Program-made: the position numbers and the translations under genes | Shown: positions 1-8,275 of the stretch, piece by piece | Position numbering within the stretch: position 1 is the stretch's first letter | Layout: each line of letters begins with the position of its first letter | Source: Pseudoxanthomonas sp. SE1 | GTDB lineage: Bacteria > Pseudomonadota > Gammaproteobacteria > Xanthomonadales > Xanthomonadaceae | DNA: 64,000 nucleotides | Direction: 5' to 3' | Assembly (NCBI RefSeq): GCF_029542205.1 | Contig: NZ_CP113783.1 | Span: 1,417,001 to 1,481,000 of the forward strand | Notes under the pieces: generated by a model | Told to the model about the DNA's origin: nothing | The model's database searches: none | What the model saw: the letters and a program-made list of their open reading frames with translations, nothing else

Positions 1-289
1 ACAGTTCGATGTTGCCGGTCCACTGCAGCAACGGAATGTGCGGCACGACTGCGGCGACGACGGCCGCAGCGAAACCCATGGCCAGGATCCCGTAGATGAC
101 CTTGCGGACTTCCTTCGGCTGCTTCTCGGGTTCGAAGTAGAAGGACATGGCCGCGCCGGCCAGCGCGGCCGCCCACGCCCAGGGGGAGAACGTGTAGGCG
201 GCGGCGCTGACGCCGGCGGTGGCCACGCCCTTGCTGATGGTCGACGGTGCGTTGGCCAGCAGCACGCCCAGGAGGGTTTCGAACTTCAT
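1..289 (-). CDS. Putative phage holin, 3' end cut by window edge
   Basis: The reading frame starts at ATG 289 (MKFETLLGVLLANAPS) and runs off the left edge after about 96 residues. Two hydrophobic segments are visible: an Ala-rich one at about residues 22-50 and a second at about 66-85 (GILAMGFAAAVVAAVV). They are separated by a charged stretch (EPEKQPKEVRK). This layout, and the position 4 bp downstream of the endolysin, suggest a holin that permeabilises the inner membrane for the amidase. The holin name is inferred from position and topology, since the protein is incomplete here. It is the last visible gene of the leftward late operon of prophage A. Confidence 0.6.
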   Translation of the reverse strand, partial: MKFETLLGVLLANAPSTISKGVATAGVSAAAYTFSPWAWAAALAGAAMSFYFEPEKQPKEVRKVIYGILAMGFAAAVVAAVVPHIPLLQWTGNIEL

Positions 290-293
290 CGGA

Positions 294-755
294 TCAGGTC
301 CACGCCGGCGTGCCGAAGCCATTGGCGGCCAGCCAATCGCGCACGCTGAAGGAAGGGCATGCCTTGCCGGGCTGCACGTCACGGTGGCCCAGGATCCGCG
401 TGACGCCGGGATGGTCCTTCTGCAGCTGCACCAGCAGCTTCTTCAGCGACTTGAACTGCGCCGCGGTGAAGTTGTTCACCGCCAGGCCTTTCGGCCCGCC
501 GGTGTCGACGCCGCCGACCAGGCAGACGCCGATCGAATGTGCGTTGTGGCCTGCAGCGTGCGCACCGGCCTGCGCGATCGGGCGGCCGGTCTCCACCGTG
601 CCGTCGCGGCGGATCACGAAGTGATAGCCGATATCGGCCCATCCGTTGCCCTTCGGTGGCGGCAGCGTGTGCCAGGCGCGGATCTCGCGCACACCGACGT
701 CCATCGCAGCGGGCGTGGCCGAACAGTGGACCAGAACTAGGTTGATCTTTCGCAT
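294..755 (-). CDS. N-acetylmuramoyl-L-alanine amidase endolysin (Amidase_2 family)
   Basis: A 153-residue protein starting at ATG 755 (MRKINLVLVHCSAT); upstream in-frame codons look non-coding. It has the PGRP/T7-lysozyme-like amidase_2 layout: an early His (VHCSAT), a GYHFVIRRDG core, GHNAHSIGVCLVGG, and the C-terminal zinc region GHRDVQPGKACPSF. Proteins of this family cleave the bond between N-acetylmuramic acid and L-alanine in peptidoglycan. No signal peptide is visible, so export should depend on the neighbouring holin. Length is normal for a single-domain phage amidase. It is separated by 46 bp from the preceding tail gene and by 4 bp from the holin. Confidence 0.93.
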   Translation of the reverse strand: MRKINLVLVHCSATPAAMDVGVREIRAWHTLPPPKGNGWADIGYHFVIRRDGTVETGRPIAQAGAHAAGHNAHSIGVCLVGGVDTGGPKGLAVNNFTAAQFKSLKKLLVQLQKDHPGVTRILGHRDVQPGKACPSFSVRDWLAANGFGTPAWT

Positions 756-801
756 GTCGCCACGATCGCCGACGCCGGCGACGCGCAGCCACGGGATGCA
801 G

Positions 802-1581
802 TCACGTCGCCGGCGGGATCTCGCGGAATGCCGGCGACCAGCGCCACCAGGGACCGCGCACCTGCTCGATGTCGCCCAGCACGTCGGTGTAGCCGTACAC
901 CGCGGATTCGTGCAGCTTCGCCGCGTCGACCACGCCACTGCCGGCGGCGGTCTCCCATCGTGGGATGGCCACGCAACGCGCGGCCCGCGTCAGCGCATAC
1001 CGCAAACGCGCCCAATCCATGCCGTTGGCCAGGCCACCGCCGCGCACGCGGGCTTCCGTGTCCATGCTGAGGGTCACAGGGAGGCGGCGATACGGCCGGC
1101 GTTCGTCGGCGAAGATCTGCATGCCCACGGTTTCGGACACCACGGTGGGATCCACCAGGGAGATCTTCCAGCCCGCATCGATGCGCACGGATACCGCCGG
1201 CATCACCACCAGTTCGCCGATCTCGATCACGCCCTGCGTCGTCGTGATCACCACGCTGACGCTGGCCGTCGCAGCTGCTGCAGGTACCACCAGCCAGCAC
1301 GCCACGGATCCGTCCTGCAGGCGGCGCGTGACGCCGCTGGCGCCGGCGGCCGCAACGGTGACGCCCTCGGGAAGATTCAGGCCCAGCAGCGCGATCACGC
1401 GGACCACGATCGCGCTGGCCAGCGTGATGTTGATCGTCGGGCTGCCGCTGGTGCGCTGGATCCGCGTGGCACGCGCAGGCTTGCCGTCGAACATGGCCGC
1501 GCCGGCGTCGGTGGTCAGCCAGGAAGCGCCGGCGGCGAGGGAAACGGCGTTCACCGCCGGCATGCTGTACCCGATCAACAC
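802..1581 (-). CDS. Phage tail-region protein of unknown function
   Basis: About 259 residues. The proposed start is GTG 1581 (or TTG 1578), overlapping the stop of the upstream gene; the frame is open further upstream but is occupied by that gene. The protein is rich in Ala, Val and Thr, with no recognised catalytic motif (for example LIGYSMPAVNAV near the start and RYALTRAARCVAIPRWE near the end). It sits between the SPRY-domain tail protein and the lysis genes, where siphophages usually encode baseplate or tail-tip proteins. A tail-tip structural role is inferred from position only. Confidence 0.75.
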   Translation of the reverse strand: MLIGYSMPAVNAVSLAAGASWLTTDAGAAMFDGKPARATRIQRTSGSPTINITLASAIVVRVIALLGLNLPEGVTVAAAGASGVTRRLQDGSVACWLVVPAAAATASVSVVITTTQGVIEIGELVVMPAVSVRIDAGWKISLVDPTVVSETVGMQIFADERRPYRRLPVTLSMDTEARVRGGGLANGMDWARLRYALTRAARCVAIPRWETAAGSGVVDAAKLHESAVYGYTDVLGDIEQVRGPWWRWSPAFREIPPAT

Positions 1582-1796
1582 TGCAGATCTCCTTCCGGCG
1601 CCCAGCCGAACACGTGGAATTCCGGCGCAAGGGGTTGCATCGCCCATTCGCCGGCGTAAGGGCCGCGCTCAATCCTCCAGGCTGCGACCCACTCTGAAGG
1701 TCGGCCGATCAGCGTGGCCACGCCTGGCGCAAGGTCATCGGTCCGCCGCGGCTGGAATGTTGCCTGGACGCGCTGGAATTGTTCGGTGATCGGCAC
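1575..1796 (-). CDS. Small phage tail-region protein
   Basis: A 73-residue protein with a probable GTG start at 1796, three bases past the TAG of the upstream gene. It begins PITEQFQRVQATFQ and ends with FHVFGWAPEGDLQC. No domain is recognised. Tight spacing upstream and an overlap with the next gene downstream argue for translation within the tail operon. A role as a small tail-tip component is a guess from location. Confidence 0.6.
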   Translation of the reverse strand: MPITEQFQRVQATFQPRRTDDLAPGVATLIGRPSEWVAAWRIERGPYAGEWAMQPLAPEFHVFGWAPEGDLQC

Positions 1797-1798
1797 GG

Positions 1799-3778
1799 CT
1801 AACCCCACAGGATCAGGGTGGTGTCGCCGTTCGCCGGGTTGCGCAGGCGGCTGCGCACCAGCACCTTCTTGCCGCTGGCCAGGCCGTAGCGCGGATGCGT
1901 GATGCGGCCGACCTGGCCAGGCTTCGGATTGAAATCGGATCCGCCTTTCAGGCGCAGCACCATCGTGAAGCGCGGCGTGCCATACATGGCCACAACGCGA
2001 TCGATTTCCGTCTGCGCGTCCTGGGCACGCCAGAAGAGCGACACGATCGGTTCGGCTGAGTCGGCATGCTGATAGCGGCGCGGCAGTGGGCCGCCGCCAT
2101 ACACCTGGCCGCGCCACAGCCCCATCAGTTCATCGCGCCGCGGCTGCGGCAGGTCGACCATGTCCGTGACCAGTTCGCCGGCGCCCAGCGCCTGGGCGTT
2201 GGGCCGGTAGGCCATGCGACGCGTCAGGCCGGGCGCCAGGTCTGGCGTGCAGATCAGATCGCTGTCGAGATCCGCGCGCGTCAGGTCGAAGGCCAGCGTG
2301 CCGCCGTAGGTGTCCGGCGCGATGATGCGGGAAAAGCGCAGCACGCCGTCATCGTCCTGCCACCACCAGGCGCCCCAGCTGGGCAAAGCCCGCGCCAGCG
2401 CCGCGCGCGCCCAGCCGCCCTCGCCGGATTCCCTGGTGTAGTAGCCGATGCCGGCGTAGCCGGTTGCTGCGTCGATCGCACTGGCGTCCGCACTGGACCA
2501 GGCAGATTTCCGGACGCGGCCGAACACGCCCTGCAGGAACTGCAGCAGCGTCGCCGGCTGCATGCCGGCGCCGATGCTGGACACGTCGCAGACGACGGGC
2601 CCCACCGGCGGGCTGGTCATGGCCAGCTGCTGCGCGTCAGGCGTCACGGTGTACGTGCCGGCCTCCATGATGTCGCCGCGGTCCATCACCGTGGCCACGT
2701 GCGCCAGCGGCGCGTCCGCGACGTACAGCACCGTGCCGTCGCTGTTTGCCGGCAACGCGGGCACGCTGGCCACGGCACCGATCACCACCGGCTGGGGCGT
2801 CCACGCCAAGGCGGGCAGGTTGCCCAGGAAGACGCCGCGGGCCAGGGATTGGTCCAGGTCGTCGTGCGCGTCGCTCAGCATCAGCTTCTTGCTGCTGTCG
2901 CTCTGCAGCTCGATGCGCTCCACCACGTAGCGGCCGACCGTGACGGCGCCGGCGACGCTGCCGCCGCGGTCAGCCAGGCGGATGGCCACCGGCGTGCCAC
3001 GAAGATCTTCCAGCGCCATGCTGTCCAGCAGGCCGTCCGGATCCACGATGTCCGCCGTCGCGCTGCCGGCGCGGGTCGGTGGATCTCCCGACCAGGGCCA
3101 GAAGCCGATCTCCGCGGCGGTGGTGACGCCCGACAACAGCAACCCTTCGTAGCGCGCATGCGCGGGCGCATCGCCGGCGTCGCTCAGGAAGTCCCAATCG
3201 GCCAGCCTGGCGCTGGCGCTGGCCGCGGCAACGGCTGGCCAGCCTGCAGCTGCTGCAGGGCCTGCTGCAGGCCACTGGCCAGCGTTCACGGCGCACACCA
3301 GGCCGCCGGCGGTTGGCGGTGCGATCGACACAGCGAAATGCCAGGTTGTGCCCGCCGGCAGGTTGCGGGCGTGCACCAGCGTCGCGCCCTTGTAGAAGGC
3401 GATCGTGGGCGTCGCGCTGACCAGGTCGATGGCAACGCCGACGATGTCCCCCTTGGCGATCGCCGGCAGCCCTGCGGCCACCTGCACACCGTTCACCCAC
3501 ACCTGGCCATCGTGAAGCGCCCAGGCCACGCCGGCGTTTCCCACGGCGCTGTTGTAGGCGGCGCCTGCCTGCACGACGCCGATATCACCGAAAACGGCTG
3601 CATCGCCCCACAGGGTGAATTCGGCACCGCGCACGCCGGTGGAATGCCCCACGTCGCTGCGTGCATTACGCGAACCGTTTATCCCGTCGGCAGTGGTGAC
3701 CACCGTCTGGCCACCGTCGCGGGCCGCCATCGCCGGGCCGATCGGCGCCGCGGCGAAGCGGGCATAGGCCTGAGGCAT
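1799..3778 (-). CDS. Tail protein with N-terminal SPRY-like domain
   Basis: A 659-residue protein. Residues about 60-170 look like a SPRY/concanavalin-type beta sandwich: FGDIGVVQAGAAYN, DGQVWVNGVQV, GDIVGVAIDLVSAT and TIAFYKGATLV follow the family pattern of a GD-IGV-lD step followed by an FYKNG-like loop. The remainder (for example WPWSGDPPTRAG, TYGGTLAFDLTRADLDSD) is typical of large phage tail-tip or central-fibre proteins. In phages such domains often contact the host surface. It overlaps its upstream neighbour by one base at 3778, within an ATGA junction. Adsorption is the likely role, but no receptor can be inferred. Confidence 0.75.
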   Translation of the reverse strand: MPQAYARFAAAPIGPAMAARDGGQTVVTTADGINGSRNARSDVGHSTGVRGAEFTLWGDAAVFGDIGVVQAGAAYNSAVGNAGVAWALHDGQVWVNGVQVAAGLPAIAKGDIVGVAIDLVSATPTIAFYKGATLVHARNLPAGTTWHFAVSIAPPTAGGLVCAVNAGQWPAAGPAAAAGWPAVAAASASARLADWDFLSDAGDAPAHARYEGLLLSGVTTAAEIGFWPWSGDPPTRAGSATADIVDPDGLLDSMALEDLRGTPVAIRLADRGGSVAGAVTVGRYVVERIELQSDSSKKLMLSDAHDDLDQSLARGVFLGNLPALAWTPQPVVIGAVASVPALPANSDGTVLYVADAPLAHVATVMDRGDIMEAGTYTVTPDAQQLAMTSPPVGPVVCDVSSIGAGMQPATLLQFLQGVFGRVRKSAWSSADASAIDAATGYAGIGYYTRESGEGGWARAALARALPSWGAWWWQDDDGVLRFSRIIAPDTYGGTLAFDLTRADLDSDLICTPDLAPGLTRRMAYRPNAQALGAGELVTDMVDLPQPRRDELMGLWRGQVYGGGPLPRRYQHADSAEPIVSLFWRAQDAQTEIDRVVAMYGTPRFTMVLRLKGGSDFNPKPGQVGRITHPRYGLASGKKVLVRSRLRNPANGDTTLILWG

Positions 3779-4080
3779 CAGGCCTCCGGAAGCGGTTCGC
3801 GGCTCAGCTGCACGCGTTCGCTGGCGGCGCGGGCCAGATAGTTGGCAGCCACCGGATCAATCAGGCCTTCGAACCGCTGCCATAGAACGCCGTCCACACG
3901 CTCATAGTGGCGCGAGGCGCGCAACACGAAGCCAGCGCCATCCAGGCGGGCAATGCGCTGGAACATCGCTTCGGCCTCGCTGCTGTCTTCGAAACTGATG
4001 GTCTGGCCCTGCGACAGAAGGTTCATCACACGGATGTCTTCCGGCTCGGCGTTGGTCAGGAAATCTTCGTAGCTGATCAT
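3778..4080 (-). CDS. Hypothetical tail-region protein
   Basis: A 100-residue, mildly acidic protein (MISYEDFLTNAEPEDIRV...) with no recognised domain. Its stop codon overlaps the start of the SPRY-domain tail gene, so the two are probably translationally coupled. Small proteins in this place are often minor baseplate components or assembly factors. The function is unknown. Confidence 0.75.
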   Translation of the reverse strand: MISYEDFLTNAEPEDIRVMNLLSQGQTISFEDSSEAEAMFQRIARLDGAGFVLRASRHYERVDGVLWQRFEGLIDPVAANYLARAASERVQLSREPLPEA

Positions 4081-4093
4081 GGCTGTGGGGCTC

Positions 4094-4291
4094 CTATCGT
4101 GATTCGGCTTCGCGCTGCTTGCGCAGGCGTTCGTCGCGCTCGAGCGCCATCAGTCGCGTCTCCACACTGGTGGGTGTAGGCGCGGAGGGGCGCGGGATCT
4201 GCAGGCGCTTTTCCAGGCGCCGGACGCGGCGCCACAGCAGCGCCAGGGCAGCAATCGCAGCGGCGGCGATTAGCACGCATGCCGCGCTCAT
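4094..4291 (-). CDS. Small membrane-anchored coiled-coil protein
   Basis: A 65-residue protein starting at ATG 4291, which overlaps the stop of the upstream gene by four bases. One N-terminal transmembrane helix (residues about 4-20, VLIAAAAIAALALLW) is followed by a basic RRVRRLEKRL stretch and a charged, helical C-terminus (RLMALERDERLRKQREAE). The topology recalls small phage Rz-like or host-interaction membrane proteins. Nothing in the sequence defines its job. Confidence 0.65.
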   Translation of the reverse strand: MSAACVLIAAAAIAALALLWRRVRRLEKRLQIPRPSAPTPTSVETRLMALERDERLRKQREAESR

Positions 4292-4935
4292 GCTTCGATC
4301 ACCGTCGCGTCTTCCGGCGGATCCGCCGGCGACGTCGGCAACGTGGGCGCCGGCGGCGGTGGTGTCAGGTCGGCCGGCTTCTCTGCCCACTGCGGATCCT
4401 CCTTCTTGCGGAAGGCGAAGCCGGAACGCAGGTCGCTGGTGTTCAGGACACGCAGCAGGTTTTCGACCTTCGCCCGCGCCGTACCATCCGCGAAGCCCTC
4501 CTGCCAGCGCCACGCCTGGCCAGCGCCTTTTTGCGCGGTCGGATCCCATACCAGGTCGCCGTAGCTTTCGCCCTTCCAGTTCGGGCGGCCATCGAAGCGG
4601 GCCATCGTCATCAGATCTTCCGCGGTGACTTCGCCGGTGTGGCGCACCCATGCATCGTCCATTTCGATCGTGTCGCCGATGCTGTCCTGGTGAACGGTGT
4701 GCGTGGTGGTGTTGCTGCGGCTGGCGTAGCCGTTCGGCGCTTGCTTGAATGTGCCGTCTTCGCTCATCTCCCAGGCCTGGGCGGTCATGTGGTAGTGGTC
4801 GGCCTTCACGCTCAGGTCCACTTCCATCACAACGCGCATGAATACGCCGCTGTCCTGTTCGTGGAAGTCGCGCACCTCGACGTTCTCTGGCAGGCCGGTG
4901 GGGTAGCCGGGAAGTTGGATCTGCACAAGGTTCAC
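4288..4935 (-). CDS. Hypothetical tail-region protein
   Basis: A 215-residue protein starting MNLVQIQLPGYPTG. The central part is well ordered (VFMRVVMEVDLSVKADHYHM, then GWW-free, Asp/Glu-rich strands), and the C-terminus is a proline-rich tail (TPPPPAPTLPTSPADPP). No family is recognised. It lies directly after the Hint-domain tail protein, so it may be a tail-fibre accessory or assembly protein. Confidence 0.75.
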   Translation of the reverse strand: MNLVQIQLPGYPTGLPENVEVRDFHEQDSGVFMRVVMEVDLSVKADHYHMTAQAWEMSEDGTFKQAPNGYASRSNTTTHTVHQDSIGDTIEMDDAWVRHTGEVTAEDLMTMARFDGRPNWKGESYGDLVWDPTAQKGAGQAWRWQEGFADGTARAKVENLLRVLNTSDLRSGFAFRKKEDPQWAEKPADLTPPPPAPTLPTSPADPPEDATVIEA

Positions 4936-4945
4936 TGCGTATTCC

Positions 4946-7900
4946 TCACGGTTTGTACTGCGCGTTGTGGGTGGCGATCGCGACGCCGGCGGACTCGCCC
5001 GCCAGGAACATGCGATTGCCCAAGTCGACTTTGACTACCTGGCGTCGACCCATGAACTGCAGATCGCTGACCAGTTCCAGCGAAAGACGGTCGCCGCGCT
5101 GCACTAGCACCAGCTGGCCCAACATCTGCGGTGTATGTTTCACACGACCGTCCGGCAAATCCATGGGTGTCGATGCGCTCTGCACGACGCTGGCGCCGGA
5201 CGTGGTCACCAGGCGGTAGCAGTCCTCGGCGCCGATCGCGATGGCGCGCACCGCATGCTCTTCGACGCGCGCACCTGGCACACGCACGTTGATGCACGGC
5301 ACCATGTCGCCGGGCTGCAGATCGCGCACCAGCCGGCCGTCAGGCAGCACGGTATCGAAGTCCACGCACCAGTCGCCCGGGTTGCCGGTGCCCGGCCCGC
5401 CACCGGTACCGGTGCCGCTGGTGGGAATCGTGATGTTGCCGATGATGATCGCGCCTTCACCCGCCTGTTGGGCGTTCAGGACATTGGTCTGCGCGTAGTA
5501 GGTGCGGGTGCCACCGTCCAGGAAGGGATCCAGTGTGAAGATGATGTAGGTCACGCCTTGGGTGAGGCCCGTGACCGCGTTCGTCACCGCGTTGTAGGTA
5601 ACCGATTCGCCACTGACGTTCGTCGTGTGCGCGTTCACGGTGACTTGGCCGGAGCTATTCGCCGATAGAGCGGTGGCATTGCGAACTGATGCGATGCCTG
5701 CGACCAGGGAGGCGCGGCTATTGCGTGCGCCGGCGAGCATGATGCGGCTGCCTCGGACATTGAGCCCGATGCGGCGCACGCCCCCGTCCATAGCCAAGTC
5801 GATGTTGCCCGTGCGGCCGTAGGTCGTGCCGTCGGTGATGACGTTTTGGTCAAGCGTGGTCTGGCGGCGGATGTTGCACTGGCGGAAGCGTGCGTGGTGC
5901 GTTGCCCAGGGCATCGTTACGTTCGCGCCGGTGGTGTTGTTCCACTGCACGCCAACAATCGGGCGGACGTAGGCTGTGCCCGCTGGGATCTCAACCAGGT
6001 TTTCAGCCAGCCAGTAGCCCGCGTGATTGATCGCCTGCCGGCCGCCATAGCCGATATCGGCGCCATCCTTGTTGTAAAAATTCAGGCCCACGTAGGTGAA
6101 GATGTCGATGCCGGCCGGGCGCGGCGTACCGATGTCCACGACACCTTCCGATCGCACGATGAACTTTTCGCCCGGCTCTACCGCGAAGCGGTCACCGGTG
6201 CGAACGTAGACCTGGTTGGAACCCGGGCTGGCCGTGCCGCCGGCGTCGCCGATGAACAGCTGCATCTGATTGCCGGACGCGAACGCTTCCAGCCCAACAG
6301 ATACGGCGCTGGTGTATGCGCCGCCCACGCTGTCATTCATCCAGCCATCGGCGATGAACTCGCCCTGGATCGGCTGGTATTGCGCAACGGGGAACTGGCC
6401 CTTGTTCTGGCCAAAATTCCCGTTGGGCACGAAGCTTTCGCCGGTGCTGACGGCGCGAGGCTGGTCATCCGTGAAGGCCAGGCGGATGTTGTCGAACACC
6501 CAGAAGCCGGATGTGCAGCCGGTAACGATCAGGTTCGCGTGCGCCTTCACCGCGCCATAGGGCACGGTGATGCGGCCGGTCACCGTGCGCCAGTACGCGT
6601 TTGCCTGCTGGCCGGTCGAAGGGGCCGTGGACCAGGCGATGTTCTTTTCGCCGATGAACGCGCCGTCTTTGTTGTAGAACACTAAGCCAATGGCGCCTTC
6701 ACCGTTGGCGATGTTCTGCCACCTGCCGACGCACCCGATGACGGACAACACCTGGCCGGGCCGCACCTGGATCGACTTGGCGTTGACGCAGCGGGCATTC
6801 GGAACGCCGAAGCTTGCGCTGAAGACCATGACCTGCGAACCGCTGATGGCGGCCGGGTTCGTCTCGGTGTACATGCCCGGGTCGCGCGACCAGTACAGAT
6901 CCGCTTGTTCAAAGCTCGGGTTGAACACCAGCGAGTCCGTCGCCGATGCGAAGTCGTCCGCATTCTTCGACCAGCCCGTGCCGTTCCAGTAGAAGGTTTC
7001 CCGGTAGCTGGGGCGGTACCACATATCGCCGACGATGTAGGAACCGCCGGCGGGCGATGCGTCCTGGACGAACAGCCGAATGCGCGCGTTCGCTGTGGAC
7101 TGCGCCGTGTTGGCCGAACTCTGCGCGGCCGCCGCGTCGATGATCGCCTGCGGCAAGCGATTGTCCGGCGACTCGACCCACGACGATCCGTTGCAGTACC
7201 ACCAGCGGCCGTCATCGCTGTCCTGCCAGTAGTCGCCAAGCTTTGCGCCGGCGCCGCCGATCGCTGGCGCGGTCGGCTGACGGTAGATGTCGATCTGCCC
7301 ATCAGCGGTAGCCTGCGCATTCTGCGCAGCGATCAGCGCCGCCAAGGAAATGCCGTTCGCCGTGCCGCGGCAATACGTGGACGCCTGCACCAGGTTGCCG
7401 TCCATAGGCTCGACCATGATGCCGTCGATGTCGATCGTGTCGCCTAGCGTCGTCGTGTCGAAATCGATGCGGAACATCATCGACGGCGACGTGTAGGCCG
7501 TTGGGTCTACCATGACGACCACGCGGCGCCAGGTTCCATCTGCCACGCAGGCCCAGCCAGACGTGCCGATGTGGGGGCTCACGCCGTCCCACACGAACAG
7601 ATCGTGCGTTTTGGCGAAGCTGGCGGCGCTGGTCTTGTACCAGAATGAAACCAGGTACCGCTTCCCTGGGGTGCGGGGCACGTTCAGGCCGTTGCCCAGG
7701 TACAGGTAGCCTTCAGTGGAACCGCCGCCGCTGCGCGTCAGGCGCCAAGCGCCACCGGATCCGACCTTCGTATTTCCCGCGCCGGTGATGCGCGAGATCG
7801 TCAGGCCGTAGTTGGTCGTGACGGGAAGCGTGGCGCTTTCCAGCGTGCTGAACTGGTCCGGCAGCAGGTTCACGCCACTGCCGCCCACGTAGTTCAGCGG

Positions 7901-8275
7901 ATCGTCCGGCGACTGCACCACCCACGCCGACCAGGTGCCGACCAGGCCGCGCACCTTCACCCGCACGCGCCAATGCGTGCGCGCCGATTCGTTGCTGTTG
8001 TAGACCAGGTCCGTGCCGCTGTAGACCACCTTGGACGTGCCGGGGGTGCCGGCGACGTCGGGGGCGCGCTCCACTTCGTAGATTGCGCGCGGCTCACTGC
8101 TGGCGTTCCAGCTGGCCTTCACGCCGCCCAGCTGCGCGGTGACGGCGAACCCGCCAGGCGCCGCCGGTGGTGGTGCCTGGTAGGGGATCGGCATCCAGGT
8201 GCCGCCTGGCGCGGTGGTGGGCGTCAACGCTGGCAAGTCGCCGGCGCCGATCTCCAGCAGCAGGACCTTGCCCAT
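4946..8275 (-). CDS. Large tail fibre/tip protein with C-terminal Hint (intein-like) domain
   Basis: A 1109-residue protein whose start overlaps the end of the tape measure gene. The N-terminal part has a fibronectin-like stretch (FAVTAQLGGVKASWNAS). It is followed by repeated carbohydrate-binding-like jelly-roll modules (LVSFWYKTSAASF, FRIDFDTTTLGDTIDIDGIMVE, VSTGESFVPNGNFGQNKG). From Cys970 (GDWCVDFDTVLPDG) to the end there is a Hint fold: Cys at the splice-like N-terminus, DLQPGDMV, and a terminal FLAGESAGVAIATHN with His1103-Asn1104. The usual block-B TxxH is missing (ASTPMD). Known Hint domains catalyse peptide-bond rearrangement. Whether this one is active is uncertain. A host-recognition tail protein is the likely role. 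Confidence 0.82.
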   Translation of the reverse strand: MGKVLLLEIGAGDLPALTPTTAPGGTWMPIPYQAPPPAAPGGFAVTAQLGGVKASWNASSEPRAIYEVERAPDVAGTPGTSKVVYSGTDLVYNSNESARTHWRVRVKVRGLVGTWSAWVVQSPDDPLNYVGGSGVNLLPDQFSTLESATLPVTTNYGLTISRITGAGNTKVGSGGAWRLTRSGGGSTEGYLYLGNGLNVPRTPGKRYLVSFWYKTSAASFAKTHDLFVWDGVSPHIGTSGWACVADGTWRRVVVMVDPTAYTSPSMMFRIDFDTTTLGDTIDIDGIMVEPMDGNLVQASTYCRGTANGISLAALIAAQNAQATADGQIDIYRQPTAPAIGGAGAKLGDYWQDSDDGRWWYCNGSSWVESPDNRLPQAIIDAAAAQSSANTAQSTANARIRLFVQDASPAGGSYIVGDMWYRPSYRETFYWNGTGWSKNADDFASATDSLVFNPSFEQADLYWSRDPGMYTETNPAAISGSQVMVFSASFGVPNARCVNAKSIQVRPGQVLSVIGCVGRWQNIANGEGAIGLVFYNKDGAFIGEKNIAWSTAPSTGQQANAYWRTVTGRITVPYGAVKAHANLIVTGCTSGFWVFDNIRLAFTDDQPRAVSTGESFVPNGNFGQNKGQFPVAQYQPIQGEFIADGWMNDSVGGAYTSAVSVGLEAFASGNQMQLFIGDAGGTASPGSNQVYVRTGDRFAVEPGEKFIVRSEGVVDIGTPRPAGIDIFTYVGLNFYNKDGADIGYGGRQAINHAGYWLAENLVEIPAGTAYVRPIVGVQWNNTTGANVTMPWATHHARFRQCNIRRQTTLDQNVITDGTTYGRTGNIDLAMDGGVRRIGLNVRGSRIMLAGARNSRASLVAGIASVRNATALSANSSGQVTVNAHTTNVSGESVTYNAVTNAVTGLTQGVTYIIFTLDPFLDGGTRTYYAQTNVLNAQQAGEGAIIIGNITIPTSGTGTGGGPGTGNPGDWCVDFDTVLPDGRLVRDLQPGDMVPCINVRVPGARVEEHAVRAIAIGAEDCYRLVTTSGASVVQSASTPMDLPDGRVKHTPQMLGQLVLVQRGDRLSLELVSDLQFMGRRQVVKVDLGNRMFLAGESAGVAIATHNAQYKP

